DNA from: CAVQBP01 sp963723205
GTDB taxonomy: Bacteria; Bacteroidota; Ignavibacteria; Ignavibacteriales; Ignavibacteriaceae
NCBI GenBank assembly: GCA_963723205.1
Contig: CAVRQC010000024.1
Coordinates: forward strand, 62,001-126,000
DNA: 64,000 nt
Reading direction: 5' to 3'
Shown: positions 53,068 to 61,333 of the stretch, in pieces
How positions within the stretch are numbered: position 1 is the stretch's first letter
Layout: every line of letters begins with the position of its first letter
Made by a program: the position numbers and the translations under genes
Notes under the pieces: model-generated
Database searches by the model: none
What the model was told of the DNA's origin: nothing
What the model saw: only the letters and a program-made list of their open reading frames with translations

Positions 53068-53886
53068 ATGTTTGATTTATTTCGAATTGGTTTTTTAAAT
53101 GTTACGTTTGTTGATATAATAGACATATCAATTGTTTCTTTTATTGTTTATAAGCTTTATACTTTGTTGAAAGGAACAATTGCTGCTCAGATATTTATTG
53201 GATTGATGCTGCTACTTTTCCTGTCATTTATTTCAAAGGCTGCTAATTTTGTTGTCTTAAGTTGGCTGCTTAAATTAATATCCGATTTTTGGGTTATTGC
53301 ATTTTTAATATTATTTCAGCCGGAAATTAGGCGCTTACTTGTATTTGTAGGAAGAAATCCTTTTGTAAAGATTTTTGTAAAATCAGAAGCTCCAGAATCT
53401 GCATCGATTATAACAGACGCGGCATTTGAATTATCGCAGCATCAGCATGGCGCTTTGATAATTGTAGTAAAATCGACAGGTATAAGGACTTTTATAGAAA
53501 CCGGTGAACCTCTGAATGCAAAACTAAGTGCTCCGCTTTTGAGATCAATTTTCTATCCGCGTTCACCCTTGCATGATGGTGCAGTAATTGTAAAAAATAA
53601 TATAATTGAAGCCGCGAGATGTACTTTACCTCTTTCCTCTTCTACAATAGTTGATGGGGAATCATTAGGTATGAGACACAGAGCCGGGCTTGGAATTTCT
53701 GAACAAGCTGATGTAATTAGTGTTATCGTTTCTGAAGAAACAGGCGGTATATCTGTTGCTGAAAACGGAAAACTAACAAGAGGACTTTCAAAAGACAGAC
53801 TGAAGGCAAAATTATCATCTGCATTTAAAACTCCAGCCGTTAAAGGATTAAAAGGAATAATTGAACAATATAAGAGCGAAAAGTAA
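53068..53886 (+). CDS. cdaA: Diadenylate cyclase CdaA (c-di-AMP synthase)
   Basis: 272 aa. Three N-terminal membrane helices (about 15-90) precede a DAC domain with the catalytic DGA motif (SPLHDGAVIV) and RHR motif (LGMRHRAGLG). It joins two ATP molecules to c-di-AMP, a second messenger for osmolyte and cell-wall balance. The folP-cdaA pairing with 6 nt between genes is typical of Bacteroidota and Chlorobi. No YbbR-like partner gene follows here. Confidence 0.94.
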   Translation: MFDLFRIGFLNVTFVDIIDISIVSFIVYKLYTLLKGTIAAQIFIGLMLLLFLSFISKAANFVVLSWLLKLISDFWVIAFLILFQPEIRRLLVFVGRNPFVKIFVKSEAPESASIITDAAFELSQHQHGALIIVVKSTGIRTFIETGEPLNAKLSAPLLRSIFYPRSPLHDGAVIVKNNIIEAARCTLPLSSSTIVDGESLGMRHRAGLGISEQADVISVIVSEETGGISVAENGKLTRGLSKDRLKAKLSSAFKTPAVKGLKGIIEQYKSEK

Positions 53887-54017
53887 GTCCTTTTTAATCT
53901 GCTTAATTTTACTGATTTTTGTAATATTAAAGCTGTTGAATTTTTATCCGTTGAAAAAAATCCTAATCAACAAAGAAATTTTATAATTCTGATTTTCAAT
54001 AATATATATATATAATT

Positions 54018-55211
54018 ATGACTGAACCAAAAGAATTCTATAGAAAACTTGATTCATTACTTTCGAAAATAGGGCAGGGAAAATCCGGTAAGGATTTTCT
54101 CTTTACCATTGTTAAGGAACTGGAAAAAACTTTCGGAAGCGACCTTCATATTGGAAAGGGATACGTCTATGAAAGAAACGGTGATGAGTTTCTTCTTTTA
54201 TCACCTGACCAGGAAAATTCTTATGTCGAAAATTCTCTGCCGGCTGAATCTGAAGCGGTGCAATCCGTGTTAAATTCGAAAACCTATATTTTCGATAATC
54301 CTGGGTTAAGTATCGGTTTTAAATCAGGAATAAAAAAGGAATATATAATCCCGGTAGCAATTACTGTATATAACCAGGAAAACAGATGGATCTTTATTTT
54401 TGAATTAACCAGCGGATGGATTCGAGAAGAAATTGAATTCTGTTTGAATGCAGTAAGATCGGTGTTGAATTACAGGCTGCTCTCAGAATCAATTAAAAGC
54501 GAATACGAGCAGGCATTCCAGATTCAGCAAAGCCTGCTTCCTACATCAGCGCTGGAAATTCCGGGATATCAAGTTGCAGGTAGATCTCAGCCGGCTGAAC
54601 TTGTTGGCGGTGATTTATACGACTACTTTAAATTTGATGATGGCGAATTCGGATTTTGTATCGGAGATGCTAGCGGGCATGGAATTCCTGCTGCGCTTGT
54701 TGCAAGGGATGTTATTATAGGGCTTCGAATGGGAATAGAAAAGCATATGAAGATGGTGCATACATTAAAAAAACTGAATAAGGTTATTTACCAGAGTGTT
54801 TATTCAACACGTTTTATTTCACTATTCTTTGCTGAAATGGAGCTTAGCGGAAATATCTTTTTTATTAATGCCGGCCATCCTTCTCCATTTATAGTTTTAA
54901 AAGATAAAGTTACTAATCTGGATACAACAGGATTAATTTTCGGAGCTTTCCCGGATATTGAATTGCATAGATCATACGTAAAATTAGAACGGGGAGGAAT
55001 ACTGGTTTTATATAGTGATGGCATTCTTGAAAGACAAAATAAAAAGGGTGAGGAATTTAACATTGATCGTCTGCAGAATGTAGTTCTACAGAATAAAGAT
55101 AAAAGTGCTGATGAAATTTTAATGCTGATTTTTAAAACAGCACATGATTTCGGCAAAGGGAAAAAATGGAAGGATGACGCTACCGCTATTGTTATTAAAA
55201 GATTGGAATAG
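54018..55211 (+). CDS. PP2C/SpoIIE-type serine phosphatase (RsbU-like)
   Basis: 397 aa. The N-terminal half (about 1-160) looks like a degenerate GAF sensor. The C-terminal PP2C domain (about 185-397) has ELVGGDLYDYF, FCIGDASGHGIPAALVA, FFINAGHPSPF, LVLYSDGILE and KDDATAIVIK, with the metal-binding aspartates in place. Such proteins dephosphorylate anti-sigma antagonist proteins. No partner kinase or antagonist gene is adjacent. It stands as a single gene. Confidence 0.88.
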   Translation: MTEPKEFYRKLDSLLSKIGQGKSGKDFLFTIVKELEKTFGSDLHIGKGYVYERNGDEFLLLSPDQENSYVENSLPAESEAVQSVLNSKTYIFDNPGLSIGFKSGIKKEYIIPVAITVYNQENRWIFIFELTSGWIREEIEFCLNAVRSVLNYRLLSESIKSEYEQAFQIQQSLLPTSALEIPGYQVAGRSQPAELVGGDLYDYFKFDDGEFGFCIGDASGHGIPAALVARDVIIGLRMGIEKHMKMVHTLKKLNKVIYQSVYSTRFISLFFAEMELSGNIFFINAGHPSPFIVLKDKVTNLDTTGLIFGAFPDIELHRSYVKLERGGILVLYSDGILERQNKKGEEFNIDRLQNVVLQNKDKSADEILMLIFKTAHDFGKGKKWKDDATAIVIKRLE

Positions 55212-55335
55212 GTCATAAAAGTTATAAAACCCGTACTTTTACCTTATACCTTATACCTAAATACCTTTTATTCCTTGAACAAGTTTTTATGTATTTGATA
55301 ATTTTTTACTTGCATTTTAAAAAATGAATTTTTAT

Positions 55336-55360
55336 GTTACCGATAACAGTTATCGATAAC
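55336..55360. promoter_or_regulatory. Tandem LacI-type operator before the GH2 gene
   Basis: Two 12-bp palindromic sites, GTTACCGATAAC (one mismatch) and GTTATCGATAAC (perfect), are separated by one A. The identical 29-bp segment (55333-55361) occurs at 61240-61268. It ends 17 nt before the annotated ATG. The LacI regulator at 60182 is the obvious binder. Confidence 0.82.
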
Positions 55361-55377
55361 ATAAATTCATTAAAGCT

Positions 55378-58011
55378 ATGCACGAATTTTTAATCGAACT
55401 ACTTTTAAAAATATGGGTGACAATACCCTTTCTCTTCTTCGCTTCTACACTTAATGCCAAAACGTTTTCAGAATCATCTTTCAGCAAAAACTGGATTATA
55501 TTCTCATCTGAAAACACAAATGAAAGCGGAAGTAAAATTTCAAAAACCGGTTTTAAAATCAGCGAATCTTATAAAACGGATATCCCTAAGACTGTTTTTG
55601 CTGCCTTAGTTGATAACGGAGTATATCAAAATCCATATTACGGAGAAAATTTATTAAAATTTTCTAAAGAACCATTTCAAAAGCCCTGGTGGTATCGTAA
55701 AGAATTTGATATAGAGGAAATAAATAATGTTAATTACAAACTTACATTAGAGGGAATAAATTATAAAGCTGATTTATGGATTAATGGGAAAAAAGTAGCT
55801 GGAACTGATAAAATAGAAGGGGCCTTTGGCAGGTTTAATTTCAATGTAACAAAATATATGAAAAATGGGAAGAATGTTATTGCAATAGAAGCGTTTCCTC
55901 CGATATTGGGAAATTTTACTCTTGGATTTGTTGACTGGAATCCATCTCCTCCTGATAACAATATGGGACTTTGGCGTGGAGTTACACTAAAGGAAACAGG
56001 TAAAGTTTCTTTAGATGATATATTTGTAATTACTAAAGTCAATAAAAAAACTTTAAAAGAAGCAGAACTGACAATTAAAGGAAGACTTACAAACTTTTCA
56101 AAGGATAAAATAGAAGTTGAAGTTAAAGGCTCTTTCGACAAAAATAGAAAATTTTCGAAATCTGTTTCACTTAATCCGAATAGTAAATCAGAATTTATCA
56201 TATCACCGGAAAATAATACTAATTTAAAAATTTCTAATCCACATTTATGGTGGCCGAATAATCTAGGTGAACCATATCTTTATAATTTATCTATTCATGC
56301 TGATATTGATAATAAAACCTCAGACAAACAAAATATAAGATTCGGAATTCGTGAAGTTGAAGATTACATTAATAAAATAGGACACAGGGGGTATAAAATC
56401 AATGGGAAGAAAGTTGTTATCAAAGGGGCGGGCTGGGTTGATGATATGATGTTGAATGACAGTGACGAAAAAGTAACTGAGCAAGTTGAATATGCTAAGC
56501 ATATGAATTTAAATGCTTTAAGATGTGAAGGCTTCTGGGGAAGAGATGAAGCTTTATTTAATGCAGCTGATGAAAACGGTATTTTAATAATGATTGGCTG
56601 GAGTTGTCAATGGGATTGGAAAAATTTATGCGGAAGACCGGAATCTAAATATTCGTGTGTCACTAAACCGGAAGATATAGCTTTGCAATCAAAGGAATTT
56701 AATGATCAGGTTATCTGGTTAAGAAATCATCCGAGTATTTTTGTATGGGCATTGGGTAGTGATAAATATCCAAATCCGGAATTAATGAAAAAGACCACAG
56801 AATATTTAAACGAATCGGATAATACACGTCCAAGATTAATATCTACTGCATGGATAGATGTTCCAAAAGAAGAAAATCCTGATAATATTTATGAAGACTC
56901 AAAAGTAAAAATGCTGGGACCCTACTCTTACGAGCCTCCTGTATACTGGTACACAGATACAACACATGGCGGAGCTTATGGTTTCAATACAGAAACTGGC
57001 CCGGGACCACAGGTTCCGCCTATTGAAAGTTTAAAAAAAATGCTGCCTCCCGGTGATTTGTGGCCCATTGATAGTGTGTGGGATTTTCATTGCGGCAGAG
57101 GTGAATTCGGAAGTTTGAAACGTTTTGTAAACATATTTAATAATCGATATGGCGAAGCTTCTTCAGCAGAGAATTTTGCTGTGAAGTGCCAAATATCAAA
57201 CTACGAAGCAATGCGTCCGATGTTTGAATCTTTCGGAGTCAATAAATTTAAATCTACAGGTGTGATTCAATGGATGTTTAATTCTGCATGGCCCGAGATG
57301 TATTGGCAGTTGTTTGATTATTACCTGATGCCGAATGGTGCTTTCTATGGTGCAATGAAAGGCTGTCAGCCTCTTAATATCGTTTACAATTATAAAGATA
57401 AAAATATTTATGTGATAAACGATTACTTAAAAAGCTTTCAAAATATAAAAGCAAGCGTGAAGATTTTAAGCTCCGATTCTAAATTAATATATGAAAAAGA
57501 AAAAGAAATATCGGTTGAAGAAAACATCTCTGAAAAAATAATTGATTTACCTGAGTTAAATGATAAATCTAATTTATATTTTATTGATTTAGAGTTGAGA
57601 AATTCCGACGGTAATTTAATAAGCGACAATTTTTACTGGATTCCTAAAAAAGAAGATATCCTGGATTTTAAAAACTCCACCTGGTATTCTACTCCGGTTA
57701 AAACGCCTGCAGATCTAACAGGAATTAATGATTTACCTAAAGCTGTAATTAATTGTAATGAAAAGTTTTCCGGTAATAATCAAAGTGTTGAAGTTACTTT
57801 GGAGAATATTTCCGACAAAATCGCTTTCTTTATTGAGTTGAAGGTAACTGATGAAAAAACCGGAGAATCTTTTCTTCCAGTTTTTTGGACTGATAACTAT
57901 ATTTCAATTTTACCGCATTCGAAGAAGACAATCAAAGGCACATTTAAAAATCCATCAGGCAAAAAACCGAAGTTAATAATTACCGGTTTGAATATTAATA
58001 ACACATTATAA
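55378..58011 (+). CDS. GH2 family exo-beta-D-glucosaminidase-like enzyme, exported
   Basis: 877-aa glycosidase with a signal peptide (about 1-25, ending LNA). GH2 layout: sugar-binding sandwich, immunoglobulin-like domain, TIM barrel (about 330-690) and C-terminal sandwiches. The catalytic motifs WALGSDKYPNP and GFNTETGPGPQVPP match the CsxA-type subgroup, where Asp is the acid/base and the Glu in NTETG the nucleophile. CsxA releases glucosamine from chitosan ends; related subgroups act on mannosides, so the sugar is inferred. First gene of a LacI-regulated operon. The ATG lies only 17 nt after the operator, and a later GTG start is possible. Confidence 0.8.
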   Translation: MHEFLIELLLKIWVTIPFLFFASTLNAKTFSESSFSKNWIIFSSENTNESGSKISKTGFKISESYKTDIPKTVFAALVDNGVYQNPYYGENLLKFSKEPFQKPWWYRKEFDIEEINNVNYKLTLEGINYKADLWINGKKVAGTDKIEGAFGRFNFNVTKYMKNGKNVIAIEAFPPILGNFTLGFVDWNPSPPDNNMGLWRGVTLKETGKVSLDDIFVITKVNKKTLKEAELTIKGRLTNFSKDKIEVEVKGSFDKNRKFSKSVSLNPNSKSEFIISPENNTNLKISNPHLWWPNNLGEPYLYNLSIHADIDNKTSDKQNIRFGIREVEDYINKIGHRGYKINGKKVVIKGAGWVDDMMLNDSDEKVTEQVEYAKHMNLNALRCEGFWGRDEALFNAADENGILIMIGWSCQWDWKNLCGRPESKYSCVTKPEDIALQSKEFNDQVIWLRNHPSIFVWALGSDKYPNPELMKKTTEYLNESDNTRPRLISTAWIDVPKEENPDNIYEDSKVKMLGPYSYEPPVYWYTDTTHGGAYGFNTETGPGPQVPPIESLKKMLPPGDLWPIDSVWDFHCGRGEFGSLKRFVNIFNNRYGEASSAENFAVKCQISNYEAMRPMFESFGVNKFKSTGVIQWMFNSAWPEMYWQLFDYYLMPNGAFYGAMKGCQPLNIVYNYKDKNIYVINDYLKSFQNIKASVKILSSDSKLIYEKEKEISVEENISEKIIDLPELNDKSNLYFIDLELRNSDGNLISDNFYWIPKKEDILDFKNSTWYSTPVKTPADLTGINDLPKAVINCNEKFSGNNQSVEVTLENISDKIAFFIELKVTDEKTGESFLPVFWTDNYISILPHSKKTIKGTFKNPSGKKPKLIITGLNINNTL

Positions 58012-58020
58012 AGAATAATA

Positions 58021-59274
58021 ATGAAAAGAAATTACTTTATTGTCGCACTTATATTTATAATCTTTTTTGTAATATCATTTCTTACAAATATTATCGGCCC
58101 GCTAATTCCAGATATCATTAAAAGCTTTTCTCTTAGTTATTTTATGGTTGCGGTTCTTCCTTTTGCATTTTTTATAGCTTATATATTGTCAATTCCCGCT
58201 GGAATGCTTCTCGAAAAATTTCATGAAAAGAAAATTATGGCTGCAGCTTTTTTAGTTGCAGCACTAGGTGCATTTCTATTTGCATTAATACCTGTATATA
58301 GTGTCTCGATAGTTTCATTATTTCTAATCGGATTTGGTATGGCTATGCTGCAGGTAGCAATAAATCCGCTTTTAAGAACTGCAGGCGGTGAAGAGCATTT
58401 TGCGTTCAATTCTGTTTTTGCGCAATTATTTTTTGGCGGTGCTTCTTTCCTTAGTCCGCAGCTTTATTCTTATCTTGTTAAAAATCTGGAAAGCGGAAAC
58501 ACTGGAAATAATTTTGTTTTAGCATCACTTTCAAGTGTCGTCCCGGCAGGGCTTCCATGGGTATCGTTGTATTGGATATTTGCTGTTACTTCAGTTTTAA
58601 TGGTTATTATCATTCTTGTAATAAAATTACCAAAAGTGGAACTGAAAGAAGATGAGAGAACGGGTGCATGGGAAACGATAAAAGAGTTATTAAAAAATAA
58701 GACTGTAATTTTATTTTTTATAGGAATTTTTGCTTATGTTGGAACGGAGCAGGGAATTGCTAATTGGATTTCCGAGTTCCTATCGAAATATCATGGATTT
58801 GATCCGCAAACTGTAGGCGCTAATACTGTCTCATATTATTGGGGATTATTGACTATCGGTTGTATATTGGGATTAGTTCTCTTAAAGCTTGTCGATAGCA
58901 AATTGGTATTAAGAATTTTTGTCATTGCTGCGATGATATGTTTGGCAATCGCATTATTTTCAAGCGGCAATACACCATTATACTTTTTCCCGGCAACCGG
59001 TTTCTTCCTTTCAGTAATGTGGTCTGTTGTTTTTTCATTAGCGTTAAATTCTTTGGATAAACATCATGGTTCATTTTCGGGAATTTTATGCACAGGAATA
59101 ATTGGAGGAGCAATTGTCCCGCTAATTATCGGGTATTTAGCCGATTTTATTGGACTGAGATTTGGGATGCTTTTCATTTTTATTACTTTAGGTTATATTT
59201 TAAGTGTAAGTTTTTGGGCAAATCCTCTAATTAAAAACGAAACTATTTTTGAAAAAACCGCTGTTGTTAATTAA
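58021..59274 (+). CDS. MFS sugar permease, FHS (FucP/NagP-like) family
   Basis: 417 aa with 12 membrane segments. The FHS-family pattern is visible: FAFFIAYILSIPAGMLLEKF early and LQVAINPLLRTAGGEEHFAF then NSVFAQLFFGGASFLSP. Members import fucose, glucose/galactose or N-acetylglucosamine with protons. Between a glucosaminidase-like enzyme and a ROK kinase, glucosamine or a related hexose is the likely cargo. 9 nt after the GH2 gene. Confidence 0.85.
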   Translation: MKRNYFIVALIFIIFFVISFLTNIIGPLIPDIIKSFSLSYFMVAVLPFAFFIAYILSIPAGMLLEKFHEKKIMAAAFLVAALGAFLFALIPVYSVSIVSLFLIGFGMAMLQVAINPLLRTAGGEEHFAFNSVFAQLFFGGASFLSPQLYSYLVKNLESGNTGNNFVLASLSSVVPAGLPWVSLYWIFAVTSVLMVIIILVIKLPKVELKEDERTGAWETIKELLKNKTVILFFIGIFAYVGTEQGIANWISEFLSKYHGFDPQTVGANTVSYYWGLLTIGCILGLVLLKLVDSKLVLRIFVIAAMICLAIALFSSGNTPLYFFPATGFFLSVMWSVVFSLALNSLDKHHGSFSGILCTGIIGGAIVPLIIGYLADFIGLRFGMLFIFITLGYILSVSFWANPLIKNETIFEKTAVVN

Positions 59275-59301
59275 TTTTTAAAAAGAATAATTGAAAGAAA
59301 A

Positions 59302-60180
59302 ATGACAGAAAAACATATAATCGGTGTTGATTTAGGAGGAACAAATATTAGAGCTGGTAAGGTAAAGAACAATAATATTGTTGATGTTTATTCCCAGCAA
59401 ATATCGTCGAATGAATCTGAAAAGAAAGTACTAGATGAAATTATTACTTCTATATATAAAATATTTGATGACTATATTGCAGGCATAGGTGTTGGTGTTC
59501 CCAGTATAGTTGATGTGAGTAAGGGAGTTGTTTATGATGTACAAAATATTCCGTCATTAAAAGAAGTTTATCTAAAAAAAATTCTTGAAGAAGAGTTTAA
59601 AGTTCCAGTATATATTAATAACGATGCCAATTGCTTTGTTGTGGGCGAAAAATATTTTGGAGCCGCTAAAGGTTACAACAATGTTATCGGATTAACGATA
59701 GGAACCGGTTTAGGCGCTGGTATATATACAGATGGGAGATTATATCTTGGTGCTAATTGCGGTGCCGGCGAATTTGGAATGCTTCCTTATAAAGATGGAA
59801 TTTATGAAGATTTTTGTAGCGGAAAATATTTTGTGAATACCTTAAAAACGACAGGTAAGGAAATATTTTATAAAGCAGAAAAAGGTGATAAAGAAGCCAT
59901 TAATATTTTTAGCGATTTTGGTATGCATGTTGGGAATGCAATCTCTGCAATTATGCTTGCTGTAGATCCTGAATTAATAGTTATCGGAGGTTCAGTTAGT
60001 ATAGCTTATAAATATTTTAAAGATTCCGTTAAAAAGGTGCTTGATAATTTCCCGTACCAGAATTCAATTAAAAAATTAAAAATAGTTGAAAGTAATCTGG
60101 AACAAGTTGCTATTCTAGGTGCTGCAGCTCTCTATTTTGAAAATCAAGATAGAATATTTAAGGAAACAGAAGCAATATAA
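59302..60180 (+). CDS. ROK family sugar kinase without the usual zinc motif
   Basis: 292 aa. ATP-binding IGVDLGGTNIRAGKV (about 8-22), NNDANCFVVGEKYFGAAKG (about 109-127) and IGLTIGTGLGAGI fit ROK hexokinases. The usual EIGH histidine followed by a CxCGxxGCxE zinc cluster is replaced by GEFGMLPYKDGIYEDFC. I take it as a kinase phosphorylating the imported sugar (glucosamine, GlcNAc or glucose). A single cysteine remains in that loop. Co-transcribed with the permease gene; the LacI gene follows after 1 nt. Confidence 0.82.
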   Translation: MTEKHIIGVDLGGTNIRAGKVKNNNIVDVYSQQISSNESEKKVLDEIITSIYKIFDDYIAGIGVGVPSIVDVSKGVVYDVQNIPSLKEVYLKKILEEEFKVPVYINNDANCFVVGEKYFGAAKGYNNVIGLTIGTGLGAGIYTDGRLYLGANCGAGEFGMLPYKDGIYEDFCSGKYFVNTLKTTGKEIFYKAEKGDKEAINIFSDFGMHVGNAISAIMLAVDPELIVIGGSVSIAYKYFKDSVKKVLDNFPYQNSIKKLKIVESNLEQVAILGAAALYFENQDRIFKETEAI

Positions 60181-60181
60181 A

Positions 60182-61186
60182 ATGACTATTACAATTGCTG
60201 ATATAGCCAAAAAAGCAAACGTTTCAAGGATGACTGTTTCAAGGGTGCTTAATGAAAGCGGTCCGGTTGCTTCTGCTACTGCAGAAAAGATTAAGTGTAT
60301 AATGAAGGAGCTTAATTATCATCCTAATCTTATTGCCCGTAGTTTATCCAGTAAAAGGACGATGACAATTGGAGTTGTGATTCCTAAAACCGAAAAACTT
60401 TTTCTGGATAATTATATTGCACAGATTTTAAGTGGTGTTACAGATATAGCTCAAAAAAATAATTACAGGATAATGCTCATTCCTGTGAATCATTCAAACG
60501 AAAATGAGGGAAATTATTTAACCTATTCAAGGAGCAAATTATTCGATGGTTTAATTTTATTAAAGGCGAAGACTGATGATCCGCATTTATCGGAACTTGC
60601 CAAATCAGGATTTCCTTATATTATGGTTAATTACAGGAAGTTCGGGAATAATTATAATTTTGTCGATTCGGAAAATATCAAAGGTGCCGAATTAGCAGTT
60701 GAACATCTCTATAAGAAAGGGCATAGAAAAATTGCATTTATAGCCGGCTCTATGGATGAAGTTAATGCAAGGGATAGACTTAAGGGATATAATAATGTTT
60801 TAAAAAAATATGGAATTCCGCAGAAAGAAGATTATATAATTTATGGTGATTTTAATAAAGAAACTGCACGTGAAAATTCAAAAAAATTGCTGGAATTGAA
60901 AGACAGGCCGACAGCAATATTCAGCTCCGACGATTATATGGCATTAGGTGTTATTGAACAAATAAAAAAATACAAATTATCGGTTCCTAAGGATATTGCC
61001 GTTGTTGGTTTTGATAATATCGAGATCGGTGAATTCTCGAAACCCGCACTTACTACAGTAAAACAACCAATGTATGAAATAGGAAAAACCTCTTCAGAGG
61101 CATTATTAGCATTAATTAAAAAAGTTAAAAAAAGTCCTATTAGATTAATGCTTAAAACAGAATTGATTATTAGAGAATCTGCATAA
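60182..61186 (+). CDS. LacI family transcriptional regulator of the GH2/TonB locus
   Basis: 334 aa. The helix-turn-helix and hinge are standard: TIADIAKKANVSRMTVSRVL at residues about 4-23, then LARSLSSKRT-like residues (HPNLIARSLSSKRTMTIGVV). A periplasmic-binding-protein-like ligand domain follows with IAFIAGS, SDDYMALGVIEQI and VAVVGFDN-type blocks. ATG 60182 lies 1 nt after the ROK stop; a longer frame from 60119 would run inside the ROK gene. The identical operators at 55336 and 61243 flank its operon, so autoregulation and receptor control are expected. Confidence 0.9.
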   Translation: MTITIADIAKKANVSRMTVSRVLNESGPVASATAEKIKCIMKELNYHPNLIARSLSSKRTMTIGVVIPKTEKLFLDNYIAQILSGVTDIAQKNNYRIMLIPVNHSNENEGNYLTYSRSKLFDGLILLKAKTDDPHLSELAKSGFPYIMVNYRKFGNNYNFVDSENIKGAELAVEHLYKKGHRKIAFIAGSMDEVNARDRLKGYNNVLKKYGIPQKEDYIIYGDFNKETARENSKKLLELKDRPTAIFSSDDYMALGVIEQIKKYKLSVPKDIAVVGFDNIEIGEFSKPALTTVKQPMYEIGKTSSEALLALIKKVKKSPIRLMLKTELIIRESA

Positions 61187-61242
61187 TAAAAGTATAATAC
61201 AGAATAATAAAAATTAAAAACTAAAATAATTTGTTATTCTAT

Positions 61243-61267
61243 GTTACCGATAACAGTTATCGATAAC
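61243..61267. promoter_or_regulatory. Tandem LacI-type operator before the TonB-dependent receptor
   Basis: Same two sites as at 55336-55360: GTTACCGATAAC and GTTATCGATAAC separated by A. It lies 66 nt before the receptor ATG, downstream of the lacI gene, so the receptor forms a second transcription unit in the regulon. Confidence 0.82.
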
Positions 61268-61333
61268 ACCATTAATGATTTTTTTACTTATTTGAATTTT
61301 AGTAAGCTCTTAAGATATAAAGGAGTACGGGCT

